Origin: DASWHK01 sp036398215
GTDB taxonomy: Bacteria; Acidobacteriota; UBA890
DNA length: 39,218 nucleotides
Assembly: GCA_036398215.1 (NCBI GenBank)
Contig: DASWHK010000233.1
Coordinates: 1-39,218 of the forward strand
Direction: 5' to 3'
Shown here: piece after piece, positions 6,651 through 14,862 of the stretch
How positions within the stretch are numbered: the first letter of the stretch is position 1
Layout: the number at the start of each line of letters is the position of its first letter
Translations under genes and position numbers: made by a program
Notes under the pieces: generated by a model
Database searches by the model: none
The model's input: the letters and a program-made list of their open reading frames with translations, nothing else
Told to the model about the DNA's origin: nothing

Positions 6651-7457
6651 ATGAGTCGCCTCAAGACATGGTTCTCCGATCTCACCCGGACGCCGGTGTG
6701 GAAGTCGGTGTTCCGCCACAAGATGCCCAAGGACCCCAAGAACCGGGCGCTGGCGGTGCTGACCAACGTCTTTCTGCACCTCCACCCGGTGCGGATGCGC
6801 AAGCAGGGGCTGCGGATCTCCTACACCTGGTGCATGGGCGGGCTGTCGTTCTTCCTGTTCCTGTCGCTGACGGTCACCGGCATCCTGCTGATGTTCTACT
6901 ACCGGCCGACCGCGCAGCACGCCTACCCCGACATGCTCGACCTCGCCGAGTCGGCGACCCTCGGTCTGATGCGCGAGATGCACCGCTGGGCCGCCCACCT
7001 GATGGTCATTACCGTGTGGCTGCACATGCTGCGGGTGTTCCTGACCGGCTCGTACAAGCCGCCGCGGGAGTTCAACTGGATGGTCGGCGTCATCCTGCTG
7101 GTGCTGACGCTGCTGTTCTCGTTCACCGGTTACCTGCTGCCCTGGGACCAGCTCGCCATGTGGGCGGTGACGGTGGGCTCCAACATGGCGCGCGCCTCAC
7201 CGGGCCTCGGCGTCGAGGGCCCCGGGGCGCAGCTGATGCGCATCGGCGACGTGCCGTTGATCACCGCCGGCTCCGACATGCGCTTCGTGCTGCTCGGCGG
7301 GCGCTTCGTCGGCGAGGGGGCGCTGCTGCGCTTCTACGTCCTGCACTGCATCGGTATTCCGTTCATCTTCGTCATGCTGCTCGCCACGCACTTCTGGCGG
7401 GTGCGGCGTGACGGGGGGATCTCCGGCCCCGGCAAGGGCGGGCCGCTGGCGCTCTAG
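6651..7457 (+). CDS. Cytochrome b, N-terminal (b6-like) half of a bc/b6f-type complex
   Basis: Membrane subunit that binds the two b hemes and forms much of the quinone sites. The 268-residue protein has four heme-ligand histidines: H111 and H125 in M-H-R-W-A-A-H...L-H (14 apart), and H232 and H247 in L-H-C-I-G...A-T-H-F (15 apart). The 15-residue second spacing is the b6-type arrangement. T-G-Y-L-L-P-W-D-Q is the conserved loop after the third span, and R-V-F-L-T-G-S-Y-K follows the first ligand pair. The protein ends just after the fourth helix (G-P-G-K-G-G-P-L-A-L), so the Qo-side C-terminal half is encoded separately by the next gene. GAGGGA precedes the ATG. Confidence 0.95.
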   Translation: MSRLKTWFSDLTRTPVWKSVFRHKMPKDPKNRALAVLTNVFLHLHPVRMRKQGLRISYTWCMGGLSFFLFLSLTVTGILLMFYYRPTAQHAYPDMLDLAESATLGLMREMHRWAAHLMVITVWLHMLRVFLTGSYKPPREFNWMVGVILLVLTLLFSFTGYLLPWDQLAMWAVTVGSNMARASPGLGVEGPGAQLMRIGDVPLITAGSDMRFVLLGGRFVGEGALLRFYVLHCIGIPFIFVMLLATHFWRVRRDGGISGPGKGGPLAL

Positions 7458-7499
7458 GTGAAGGCGTGATGGGTCTGGTTGGGACATAGGGGGTTGCCG

Positions 7500-8585
7500 G
7501 TGGACACCATTCAAAGCTGGATCAACGTTTTATTCCGACCCGAGATCTTGCTGGCGCTGTCGATCGCCGGCCTGCTGCTGTTCTGCAAGTACCGCCGCTT
7601 CTGCACGCAGAACAAGATCATGGGCGGGGCGATCCTCGCCGCCCCGGTTGTTTTCTTCGCGATCTCGGCATTCGAGGAGAACTTCTGGATCCAGTTCAAG
7701 CGTCCCGACAACGTGCCGATCTCGTTCATGTTCTGGCTGGTGGTCTTCTTCATCTGGCTGGCGGTGAAGAAGGGCGTCGAGAACGACGACCGCGTCGCCG
7801 AGGGGAGGCCGGTGTACGAGGCCGAGCCCGAGGAAGAAGAGAAGATCTTCGTCTGGCCGGACCTCGTGTACACCGAGATGCTCTGCCTGCTGCTGGTCAG
7901 CATCCTGCTGGTGGCCTGGTCGATCGCCATCCCGGCGCCGCTCGAGGAGCCGGCCAACCCGCAGCTGACGCCGAACCCGTCGAAGGCGCCGTGGTACTTC
8001 CTGGGCCTGCAGGAGATCCTCGTCTACTTCGACCCCTGGCTGGCGGGAGTCGTCATCCCGACGTTCATCATCATCGGGTTGATCGCCATCCCCTACATCG
8101 ACCCCAACCCGCGCGGCAACGGCTACTACACCTTCGCCGAGCGCCGCTACGAGATCCCGATCTTTCTGTTCGGCTTCCTGATCCTGTGGGTGCTGCTGGT
8201 CTTTCAGGGCACCTTTCTGCGCGGGCCGAACTGGAACTTCTACGGCCCCTACGAGTACTGGGACGTTCACAAGGTCGTGCCGCTGACCAACGTGAACCTG
8301 TCGGAGTTCATCTGGGCCCGCGGCCTGGGGATCGGCATGCCGGGCTTTTGGCTGGTTCGCGAGATCTTCGGGATCATCCTGCTGACGCTCTACTTCGTCG
8401 CCCTGCCCGTTTGGCTGGCGAAGACCTGGTTCCGCAGGTTTTACGTGCCGATGGGGCTGGTGCCCTACGTGCTCGCCTCGCACCTGTTTCTCTGGATGAT
8501 GCTGGTGCCGATCAAGATGTACCTGCGCTGGACCCTCAACCTGAAGTACTTCGTCGCCATCCCCGAGTTCTTCTTCAACATCTGA
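7500..8585 (+). CDS. Enlarged subunit-IV-like cytochrome b C-terminal protein
   Basis: The second half of a split cytochrome b. The subunit-IV core lies at about residues 118-240. It contains N-P-S-K-A-P-W-Y-F-L-G-L-Q-E, in which A-P-W-Y stands where most families have P-E-W-Y or P-D-W-Y in the quinol-oxidation site. The core has three spans. Unlike plant/cyanobacterial subunit IV (about 160 residues, three spans), this 361-residue protein has three extra spans at the N-terminus (about 12-28, 42-58, 73-90), an acidic linker (V-Y-E-A-E-P-E-E-E-E), and two more spans at the C-terminus (about 285-308, 318-342). I chose the GTG at 7500, with AGGGGG 6 nt upstream. A TTG at 7479 is in frame but has a worse context. 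It should pair with the preceding cytochrome b half. Confidence 0.85.
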   Translation: MDTIQSWINVLFRPEILLALSIAGLLLFCKYRRFCTQNKIMGGAILAAPVVFFAISAFEENFWIQFKRPDNVPISFMFWLVVFFIWLAVKKGVENDDRVAEGRPVYEAEPEEEEKIFVWPDLVYTEMLCLLLVSILLVAWSIAIPAPLEEPANPQLTPNPSKAPWYFLGLQEILVYFDPWLAGVVIPTFIIIGLIAIPYIDPNPRGNGYYTFAERRYEIPIFLFGFLILWVLLVFQGTFLRGPNWNFYGPYEYWDVHKVVPLTNVNLSEFIWARGLGIGMPGFWLVREIFGIILLTLYFVALPVWLAKTWFRRFYVPMGLVPYVLASHLFLWMMLVPIKMYLRWTLNLKYFVAIPEFFFNI

Positions 8586-8630
8586 CCATGACTTCGAACC
8601 TCGATCTCGAAGCACGCAACGAGGCTGCCG

Positions 8631-11492
8631 ATGGCTAAGCGCAAGGGCGTCTACGCGCGCGATGTCGACAAGCTCAACCTGATCTTCGCGGCGGTGGCCG
8701 TCGGCTGCCTGTTGAGCGTCATCTGGATGGTCTGGGACGACTACGCGCGCGAGTGGAAACGCTACCAACGCCAATTCCAGGAGATCGAGCGCGAGGTCAC
8801 CGAGCAGCAGCTGGCCGACTTGCAGGCGCAGCTCGACCAGCAGCGGCTGGCGGAGCTCACCGCGTCGCGCGACGCGGCCGAAGAGGCGCTGGCGGCCCAG
8901 CAGGACGAGATCGCCGCCCGCGAGAGCGAGCTCCAGGACGTCCGGACGCGCCTCGATCTCGCCACCCAGAACGTCCGCTTCGCCCGCTCGGTGTTCGACG
9001 CGCGCCGCTGGGAGTACGAGGAGGCGGCGCAGCAGGGCGACGCCGAGGGCGCCTCGGCGAGCCTGGCGCGCGCCGAAGAGAGGGTCGCCGAGACCCAGGC
9101 CACGGAGGAGGCGCTGACGATCGAGGCCGAGCGCATCGAGACCGAGCTCGGCGAGCTGCGCCGGTCGCTCGCCGACGCCGAGGCCGGGATCACCGAGATG
9201 GCCCGCGAGATCAACCGCCTGCAGGAGCGCCTGCACTCGCTGCGCTTCGGCATCGCCTGGTCGCTGCGCAACGCGCCGATGCTCGACGCCTTCAACCCCT
9301 CGCTGCGCATCCAGCAGGTCGTCCTGCCGCAGCTGACGCTCGACCTGAACTTCGCCGCCGCTCCCGGCGTGGACCGCTGCCATACCTGCCACATGGGCGC
9401 CGGCAGCGAGGCTTACGCGGCCTACTCGCAGCCGTTCACCAGCCACCCGCGCCTCGACCTGTTCGTGGCCGACACCTCGGCGCACCCGCTGGGCCAGTTC
9501 GGCTGCACCTCCTGCCATCTCGGCAAGGGGCCGGCGACGTCGTTCTACTCCGCCGTGCACACGCCCTCCAACGAAAGCGAGGAGCACCGCTGGGAGGAGG
9601 AGCTCGGCTGGGCGCACATCGAGCTCTGGGAGTGGCCGATGCGCCCCGCCGCCGAGACCGAGGCGTCGTGCCTGAAGTGCCACATCGGCGACACCTGGAT
9701 CCCCGACGCCCCCAAGCTCGAGTACGGCCTCAACCTGATCGAGAACCTCGGCTGCTACGGCTGCCACCAGCTCGACCGCTTCGACGACGCCCGCCGTCCG
9801 GGCCCCAGCCTGCAGCACGTGGGCGCCAAGACCACCCCCGAGTGGGCCTTCAACTGGGTGATGGACCCGAAGTCCTTCCGGCCCAACACCCCGATGCCGA
9901 AGTTCTTCGACCTGGCGAACACCTCCGACGACTACTGGAGGGAGCGCAACAGGGTCGAGGCCGACGCCATCGTCGCCTACGTCTTCGACTCCAGCTCCGA
10001 GATCGGGCTCGACGCAGCGCCCGGCGGCGACGCCGCCCGCGGCGCCGAGCTCGTCAACCAGGTCGGCTGCCTCGGCTGCCACATCGTCGATCAGCCCGGC
10101 TCGCCCGATTTCCCGGCCGATCAGCCGCGCTTCACCGGCCCCCGCCAGCAGGGGCCGAACCTGTGGGGCATCGGCAGCAAGGTCAACGCCGACTGGCTCT
10201 ACACCTGGGTGCGCGACCCGAAGCACTACTTTGCCGACACGGTGATGCCGGACCTGCGGCTCACCGACCGCGAGGCCGCCGACGTCACCGCCTTCCTGAT
10301 GAGCTCGACCCTGGACGGCTGGGAGAGCCCGGCGATCCCGGCGGTGAGCGAGGCGATCCGCGACGAGGCGGTCCTCGAGTACCTCAAGAACACCCGCACG
10401 ACGCCCGACGCCGAGGCCCAACTGGCGACCATGGGGAACGAGGAGCGACGGCTGTACCTCGGCAGCCAGCTGATCGGTCGCTACGGCTGCTTCGGCTGCC
10501 ACCTGATCCCCGGCTTCGAGGATAGCGGCCGCATCGGCACGACGCTCTCCGACTGGGGCAGCAAGCCGGCGTCGCGCATCGACTTCGGCTACCTCGACAT
10601 CCCGCACGAGCGCGGCGCCTTCCTGCGCGCCAAGCTGGCGGCGCCGCGCAGCGTCGACACCGGCAAGGTCAAGCTGCCGCAGGAGAAGGCGCGGATGCCG
10701 AACTTCGGCCTGAACGCCGAGGAGATCGAGGCGGTCGCCACCGCCATCCTCGGCTACACGGATCGGGAGATCGCCGACCTGATGAAGCCGGCGCAGACGC
10801 CGCGCAAGGTCGCCGCCGAGGCCGGTCGCCAGATCGTGCAGAGCTACAACTGCCGCGGCTGCCACATCATCGAGGGCAGCGGCGGGGCGATCCAGGCGCC
10901 GATCGTGGCGCTACGCGTCGCCGAGGGGCAGAACGCCGCCGCCGCGCTCGGCTTTACGCCGCCGAACCTCAATACCGAGGGCGCCAAGACCCAGCCGGCG
11001 TACCTGTACCAGTTCCTCCACGAGCCGACCACGATCCGCCCGTGGCTGGACGTCCGCATGCCGACCTTCGGCTTTTCCGACGAGCAGCTCAACGCCCTGA
11101 CCGCCTACTTCTCGGCCGTCGACGAGGCACCGTATCCGTTCGACGGCAGGTTCACGGTGGCACACCAGTATCCGGACGAGCTGGTGGAGGCCGGACGGGC
11201 CCTGGCACAGGGTCCGCTGCAGTGCTTCCGTTGCCATGTGCAGGGAGGCCAACCGCCCGCCGGCCAACCCCCCGACAACTGGGCCCCCGACCTGGCGCTG
11301 GCAGCCGGCCGCCTGCGCTACGAGTGGATCCAGGACTGGATCGTCGACCCGCAAAGCATCTTCCCCGGCACCAGGATGCCGCAGTACTGGACGGACCTCG
11401 ACACACCGCTGTACATGCCCGAGCTGCTGGACGGCGACCCCCGGCGGCAGATCGAGGCGCTCGCCGCCTACATCATGTCGCTCGGCCGGTAG
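8631..11492 (+). CDS. Octaheme membrane-anchored cytochrome c with an N-terminal coiled coil
   Basis: A 953-residue protein. One membrane span (about residues 15-36) is followed by a long Ala/Glu/Arg/Gln-rich coiled coil (about 37-210) with a break near A-A-Q-Q-G-D-A-E-G-A, suggesting a helical hairpin. The heme region has eight CXXCH sites with first cysteines at 250, 292, 347, 375, 480, 620, 741 and 865. The last five each head a mono-heme cytochrome c-like unit with a plausible distal Met downstream (N-T-P-M-P-K, D-T-V-M-P-D, A-R-M-P-N, V-R-M-P-T, T-R-M-P-Q). The first three lack such a Met and may be bis-His. Gene position, directly after both cytochrome b halves, says it replaces cytochrome c1/f as electron acceptor from the Rieske protein. 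The heme domain should be periplasmic. No heme-lyase genes are nearby. Confidence 0.92.
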   Translation: MAKRKGVYARDVDKLNLIFAAVAVGCLLSVIWMVWDDYAREWKRYQRQFQEIEREVTEQQLADLQAQLDQQRLAELTASRDAAEEALAAQQDEIAARESELQDVRTRLDLATQNVRFARSVFDARRWEYEEAAQQGDAEGASASLARAEERVAETQATEEALTIEAERIETELGELRRSLADAEAGITEMAREINRLQERLHSLRFGIAWSLRNAPMLDAFNPSLRIQQVVLPQLTLDLNFAAAPGVDRCHTCHMGAGSEAYAAYSQPFTSHPRLDLFVADTSAHPLGQFGCTSCHLGKGPATSFYSAVHTPSNESEEHRWEEELGWAHIELWEWPMRPAAETEASCLKCHIGDTWIPDAPKLEYGLNLIENLGCYGCHQLDRFDDARRPGPSLQHVGAKTTPEWAFNWVMDPKSFRPNTPMPKFFDLANTSDDYWRERNRVEADAIVAYVFDSSSEIGLDAAPGGDAARGAELVNQVGCLGCHIVDQPGSPDFPADQPRFTGPRQQGPNLWGIGSKVNADWLYTWVRDPKHYFADTVMPDLRLTDREAADVTAFLMSSTLDGWESPAIPAVSEAIRDEAVLEYLKNTRTTPDAEAQLATMGNEERRLYLGSQLIGRYGCFGCHLIPGFEDSGRIGTTLSDWGSKPASRIDFGYLDIPHERGAFLRAKLAAPRSVDTGKVKLPQEKARMPNFGLNAEEIEAVATAILGYTDREIADLMKPAQTPRKVAAEAGRQIVQSYNCRGCHIIEGSGGAIQAPIVALRVAEGQNAAAALGFTPPNLNTEGAKTQPAYLYQFLHEPTTIRPWLDVRMPTFGFSDEQLNALTAYFSAVDEAPYPFDGRFTVAHQYPDELVEAGRALAQGPLQCFRCHVQGGQPPAGQPPDNWAPDLALAAGRLRYEWIQDWIVDPQSIFPGTRMPQYWTDLDTPLYMPELLDGDPRRQIEALAAYIMSLGR

Positions 11493-11680
11493 CGTGACGG
11501 GCCGCCGGCGACTCGACTTATGAGGCAGCGGCGTCTACCGTTTCTCTAGAGATGACCGACGTCTTACCTACGATGACCCGACGGACTGACGATGTCCCGC
11601 ACCGGACGGTGACCTCTCGGTCTTCAAAAACCCACCGGAAGCGGCGCCCCGGCGCGGCGGCCGGTAACGGAGAGAGCAAC

Positions 11681-12463
11681 ATGCGCAAGCAAGCATTGGC
11701 GGCCACGCTGGCCGTTTTCGCCGCCGTAGCCGTGGCCGCCTGTGGCGGCGGCGAGGCCCCGGCCCCCGGCGGCACGGCGACCCCGGCGCCAGGCGCCGCG
11801 GCCGCGATCGACCCGGCCTCGATCACCGACGGCGCCACCGTCAACGGCAGCATCGCCTTCGCCGGCGACGCCCCGCAGGCGCAAGTGCTGCAGATGGCGG
11901 CGGACCCGTTCTGCGTCTCCGCCCACAGCGGCCCGGTGACCGCCCAGCGGGTGGTCGTCAACGACAACGGCACGCTCCGCCACGTGTTCGTCTACGTCAA
12001 GGAAGGCCTCGATCAGACGTTCACGGTGCCTACCGATGCGGTCGAGTTCTCCCAGGAGGGCTGCATGTACAACCCGCATGTTTTCGGGGTGCGGGCACGG
12101 CAGACCGTGACGATCGTCAACAACGACACCACACTGCACAACGTCAACGCCCAGCCCGCCAACAACGCTGCGTTCAACTTCGCGCAGCCCCTCGAGGGGA
12201 TGACCAACGACCAGATCTTTGCCAACCCCGAGATCATGATCCCGGTCATGTGCAACGTGCACGCCTGGATGCAGGCGTACATCGGCGTCGTCGCCCATCC
12301 CTACTTCGCGGTCACCGGCGAGGACGGCAGCTTCACGATCGCCAACCTTCCGGCCGGCGATTACGTCATCGCCGCCTGGCACGAGAGCATGGGCGAGCAG
12401 ACCCAGAACGTGTCGGTCGCCGCCAACGAGACCGCCGAGGTGTCGTTCAGCTTCGGCGGCTGA
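11681..12463 (+). CDS. Cupredoxin-like copper lipoprotein
   Basis: A 260-residue secreted protein with a lipoprotein signal: a hydrophobic segment ending V-A-V-A-A-C, lipidated cysteine C21. An Ala/Pro/Gly-rich linker follows (about 22-45). A plastocyanin-like domain carries the type 1 copper ligand pattern, with H153 in T-T-L-H-N-V and C191, H194 and M197 in M-C-N-V-H-A-W-M. A carboxypeptidase-regulatory-like beta segment closes the protein (D-G-S-F-T-I-A-N-L-P-A-G-D-Y). Position between the octaheme cytochrome and the heme A/O synthase genes supports a role as an electron carrier, or a copper protein of the same respiratory chain, outside the cytoplasmic membrane. The ATG at 11681 is preceded by GGAGAG. 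The upstream in-frame extension to 11552 is not signal-like. The 188-bp gap before it may hold its own promoter. Confidence 0.85.
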   Translation: MRKQALAATLAVFAAVAVAACGGGEAPAPGGTATPAPGAAAAIDPASITDGATVNGSIAFAGDAPQAQVLQMAADPFCVSAHSGPVTAQRVVVNDNGTLRHVFVYVKEGLDQTFTVPTDAVEFSQEGCMYNPHVFGVRARQTVTIVNNDTTLHNVNAQPANNAAFNFAQPLEGMTNDQIFANPEIMIPVMCNVHAWMQAYIGVVAHPYFAVTGEDGSFTIANLPAGDYVIAAWHESMGEQTQNVSVAANETAEVSFSFGG

Positions 12464-12473
12464 TCCGCCCGCG

Positions 12474-13427
12474 ATGCACGTGGCATACGACCGCTGGCTG
12501 CACCGCTACGCGCTGCTGACCGCGGCCGCCACCTTCGTCCTGGTCATCGCCGGCGGCCTGGTCACCAGCACCGGCTCGGGCCTCGCGGTCCCCGACTGGC
12601 CGCTCTCGTACGGGACGCTGTTTCCGCCGATGATCGGCGGCATCCTCTACGAGCACGGCCACCGGATGGTCGCCGGCGTCGTCGGGATCATGACGATGGC
12701 GCTGGCCCTGTGGCTGTGGGCGCGGGAGCCCCGGCGTTGGGTGCGTCGCCTCGGCGGCGCCGCCGTCCTCGCGGTGCTGTTGCAGGCGGGGCTCGGCGGC
12801 CTGACGGTCATCTTGCTGCTGCCGACCGCGGTCTCGGTGGCCCATGCCGGCCTGGCAATGGTGTTCTTCGTCCTCGTCTGCGCCCTGGCGCTGGTGACGT
12901 CGCCCTCATGGTTGCACGCCGCCCAGGCGGAGCCGCTGGAGGGGCCCCTGCCGTTGCCTGGCCTTGCCGCCGCCGCCACCGCCGCCGTCTATGCGCAGAT
13001 CCTGATCGGCGCCGCGGTCCGTCATACCGGCTCGGGCCTCGCCTGCCCCGACTTCCCGCTGTGCAACGGCAGCGTCGTTCCGGCGCTCGACTCCCTCGGC
13101 ATCGGCCTCCACCTTCTGCACCGCGCCGGCGCCGTCGTCGTCGCCGGGATGGTGTTCTGGGTCTGGAAGCGGGTCATGAGCCAGCACGCGCAAGACCCCG
13201 AGCTGCTGGTGACCGCCACCGTGGCGCTGGCGCTGGTCGGCGTCCAGCTCCTGCTCGGCGCGCTGACCGTGTGGAACGCCCTGGCGGTGGAGCCGACGAC
13301 AGCCCACGTCGCCGGCGGCGCGCTGCTGCTGGTGACGATGTCGACGCTGACGCTGCGCGCCTATCGCCGCTATCCGGCCGGCGCGGCGACGGCGCCGCTC
13401 GCCGCCGGCCGCGAGGCGCTCGCATGA
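12474..13427 (+). CDS. ctaA: Heme A synthase (CtaA/COX15 family)
   Basis: Oxidises the C8 methyl of heme O to the formyl group of heme A, the cofactor of aa3-type oxidases, in the cytoplasmic membrane. The 317-residue protein has eight predicted spans in two similar halves. Conserved features are G-L-V-T-S-T-G-S-G-L-A-V-P-D-W-P in the first half, its echo R-H-T-G-S-G-L-A-C-P-D-F-P-L-C in the second, Y-E-H-G-H-R (E60, H63), H124 in V-A-H-A-G, H216 in L-H-R-A-G, and the last histidine in T-A-H-V-A-G-G. The cysteine pair at about 191 and 197 sits in the second-half loop. It starts 10 nt after the cupredoxin gene and overlaps ctaB by 4 nt (ATGA). Confidence 0.92.
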   Translation: MHVAYDRWLHRYALLTAAATFVLVIAGGLVTSTGSGLAVPDWPLSYGTLFPPMIGGILYEHGHRMVAGVVGIMTMALALWLWAREPRRWVRRLGGAAVLAVLLQAGLGGLTVILLLPTAVSVAHAGLAMVFFVLVCALALVTSPSWLHAAQAEPLEGPLPLPGLAAAATAAVYAQILIGAAVRHTGSGLACPDFPLCNGSVVPALDSLGIGLHLLHRAGAVVVAGMVFWVWKRVMSQHAQDPELLVTATVALALVGVQLLLGALTVWNALAVEPTTAHVAGGALLLVTMSTLTLRAYRRYPAGAATAPLAAGREALA

Positions 13428-14326
13428 GCCGGCCGATCGCTCAAGCGGCAGCTCCCGCCACTACCAGCCGCGCCGCCGACTTCGTCCAGCTCACCAAGCC
13501 GCGCCTCACCTCGCTGGTGCTGGCGACGGCGGCGGTCGGCTTCCTCACCGCCTCGGCACGCGACGCCGACCTGCTGGCCGGGCTCCTGATGGTCGCCGGC
13601 CTGGCGGCGGTGGTCGGCGGCGGCAACGCCCTCAACCAGTACTGGGAGCGCGACGCCGACGCCCGCATGCACCGCACCCGCAACCGGCCGCTGCCCGCCG
13701 GGCGGCTCGCCCCCGGCGAGGCGCTCGGCTTCGGGATCGCCGCGTCGCTGGCCGGCTTCGCGATCCTGGCGCTGCTGGTCAACGCGCCGGCGGCGCTGGT
13801 CGCCCTCGTCGCCTGGGCCCTCTACGTGCTCGTGTACACGCCGCTCAAGCAGCGCACGGCCGCCTGCACGCTGATCGGGGCGTTTCCCGGCGCCATCCCG
13901 CCGCTGGTCGGCTGGGCGGCGGCACGCGGCAGCCTCGACGCCGGCGCCTGGTCGCTGTTCGCGATCATCTTCGTCTGGCAGATCCCCCATTTCTTCGCCA
14001 TCTCGCGCACCTACCGGAGCGACTACGAGCGCGGCGGCTTTCCGCTGCTCGGCGTCCACGACCCCGACGGCGCCGTCACCGGCCGCCTGAGCCTCGCCTA
14101 CGCGCTCCTGTTGATTCCGCTGGCGTCGCTGCCGGCGCTGCTGGGGCTGGCCGGCGGCGGCTATCTGTGGGGCAGCCTGGCCCTCGGGATCGGCTTCGCC
14201 GCAATCACCGTCTGGTCGCTGCGGACCTTGAGCGCCGGCCACGAGCGCTGGGTGTTCCTGGGATCGCTGGTCTACCTGACCCTGTTAATGGCCCTGCTGC
14301 TCGTCGACCGCCATCCCCTGCCCTAG
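13424..14326 (+). CDS. ctaB: Heme O synthase (protoheme farnesyltransferase)
   Basis: Transfers the farnesyl group to protoheme to make heme O, the substrate for the preceding heme A synthase. The 300-residue UbiA-superfamily membrane protein has the first prenyl-diphosphate motif N-x5-D-x-D-x2-M-x-R-T-x2-R-P (D77, D79, M82). The second conserved stretch is D-Y-E-R-G-G-F-P-L-L-G-V. The opening F-V-Q-L-T-K-P-R-L-T is typical of CtaB/CyoE/COX10, and I-W/F-V-W-Q-I-P-H-F-F follows. The ATG at 13424 overlaps the ctaA stop, implying coupled translation. Length and span number (about nine) match the family. Confidence 0.94.
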   Translation: MSRPIAQAAAPATTSRAADFVQLTKPRLTSLVLATAAVGFLTASARDADLLAGLLMVAGLAAVVGGGNALNQYWERDADARMHRTRNRPLPAGRLAPGEALGFGIAASLAGFAILALLVNAPAALVALVAWALYVLVYTPLKQRTAACTLIGAFPGAIPPLVGWAAARGSLDAGAWSLFAIIFVWQIPHFFAISRTYRSDYERGGFPLLGVHDPDGAVTGRLSLAYALLLIPLASLPALLGLAGGGYLWGSLALGIGFAAITVWSLRTLSAGHERWVFLGSLVYLTLLMALLLVDRHPLP

Positions 14327-14383
14327 GAGGCCGCCTCCCAACAGGCCGGCGGCGACGGGCCCGGGCAACTGAGGAGGCCGCAA

Positions 14384-14806
14384 ATGCCGGCGTGGGTGGA
14401 GTGGCTGCCGGGCGTCAACGCAACACTCAACGCCATCAGCACGGTCTTCCTGCTCTGCGGGTACGCGATGATCCGGCGGCGCCGTATCGACGCCCACAAA
14501 CGCTGCATGCTGGCGGCGCTGGCCTGCTCGGCGCTGTTCCTGACCTCGTACCTGACCTATCACGCCTACGCCGGCTCGATGCCGTTTCCTGGGGTCGGAT
14601 GGGTCCGGCCCGTCTACTTCTTCATCTTGATCACCCACGTCGTCCTCGCCGCCCTGGTGCCGCCGCTGGCGCTGTGGACGGTGTGGCGGGCCTGGAAGGA
14701 GCGCTTTCAGGCCCACGCGCGGCTGGCCCGCTGGACGCTGCCGATCTGGCTGTACGTCTCGGTGACCGGCGTGATCGTCTACCTGATGCTCTACCAGGTT
14801 TATTAA
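14384..14806 (+). CDS. DUF420 / CtaM-like cytochrome oxidase assembly membrane protein
   Basis: A 140-residue, four-span membrane protein with the DUF420 pattern: L-P-G-V-N-A-T-L-N near the start, then a span, R-R-R-R-I-D-A-H-K-R-C-M-L, then S-Y-L-T-Y-H-A-Y and I-T-H-V-V-L-A. Conserved histidines lie in the H-K-R, Y-H-A and T-H-V contexts. Relatives such as CtaM in Gram-positive bacteria are needed for maturation of heme A-containing oxidases, which fits the two preceding heme genes. AGGAGG lies about 7 nt before the ATG. It is the last gene of the plus-strand respiratory block and converges on hutI. Confidence 0.85.
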   Translation: MPAWVEWLPGVNATLNAISTVFLLCGYAMIRRRRIDAHKRCMLAALACSALFLTSYLTYHAYAGSMPFPGVGWVRPVYFFILITHVVLAALVPPLALWTVWRAWKERFQAHARLARWTLPIWLYVSVTGVIVYLMLYQVY

Positions 14807-14841
14807 GAAGCTTCACGCGACCGCGGCTTCATCCACCAGGG

Positions 14842-14855
14842 TCGGCCGCGGCCGA
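14842..14855. repeat. 14-bp perfect palindrome in the ctaM-like/hutI convergent gap
   Basis: TCGGCCGCGGCCGA is its own reverse complement and lies in the 56-bp gap between two convergent genes. It has no loop and no T-tract, so an intrinsic terminator is not demonstrated. It is recorded as a possible bidirectional end signal. Confidence 0.3.
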
Positions 14856-14862
14856 TGGGCAA

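Noticed and set aside
7530..10865. A 1111-residue minus-strand frame across the cytochrome genes
   Set aside because: It is antisense to subunit IV and the octaheme cytochrome, whose membrane and heme motifs are intact. The product is shadow-like.
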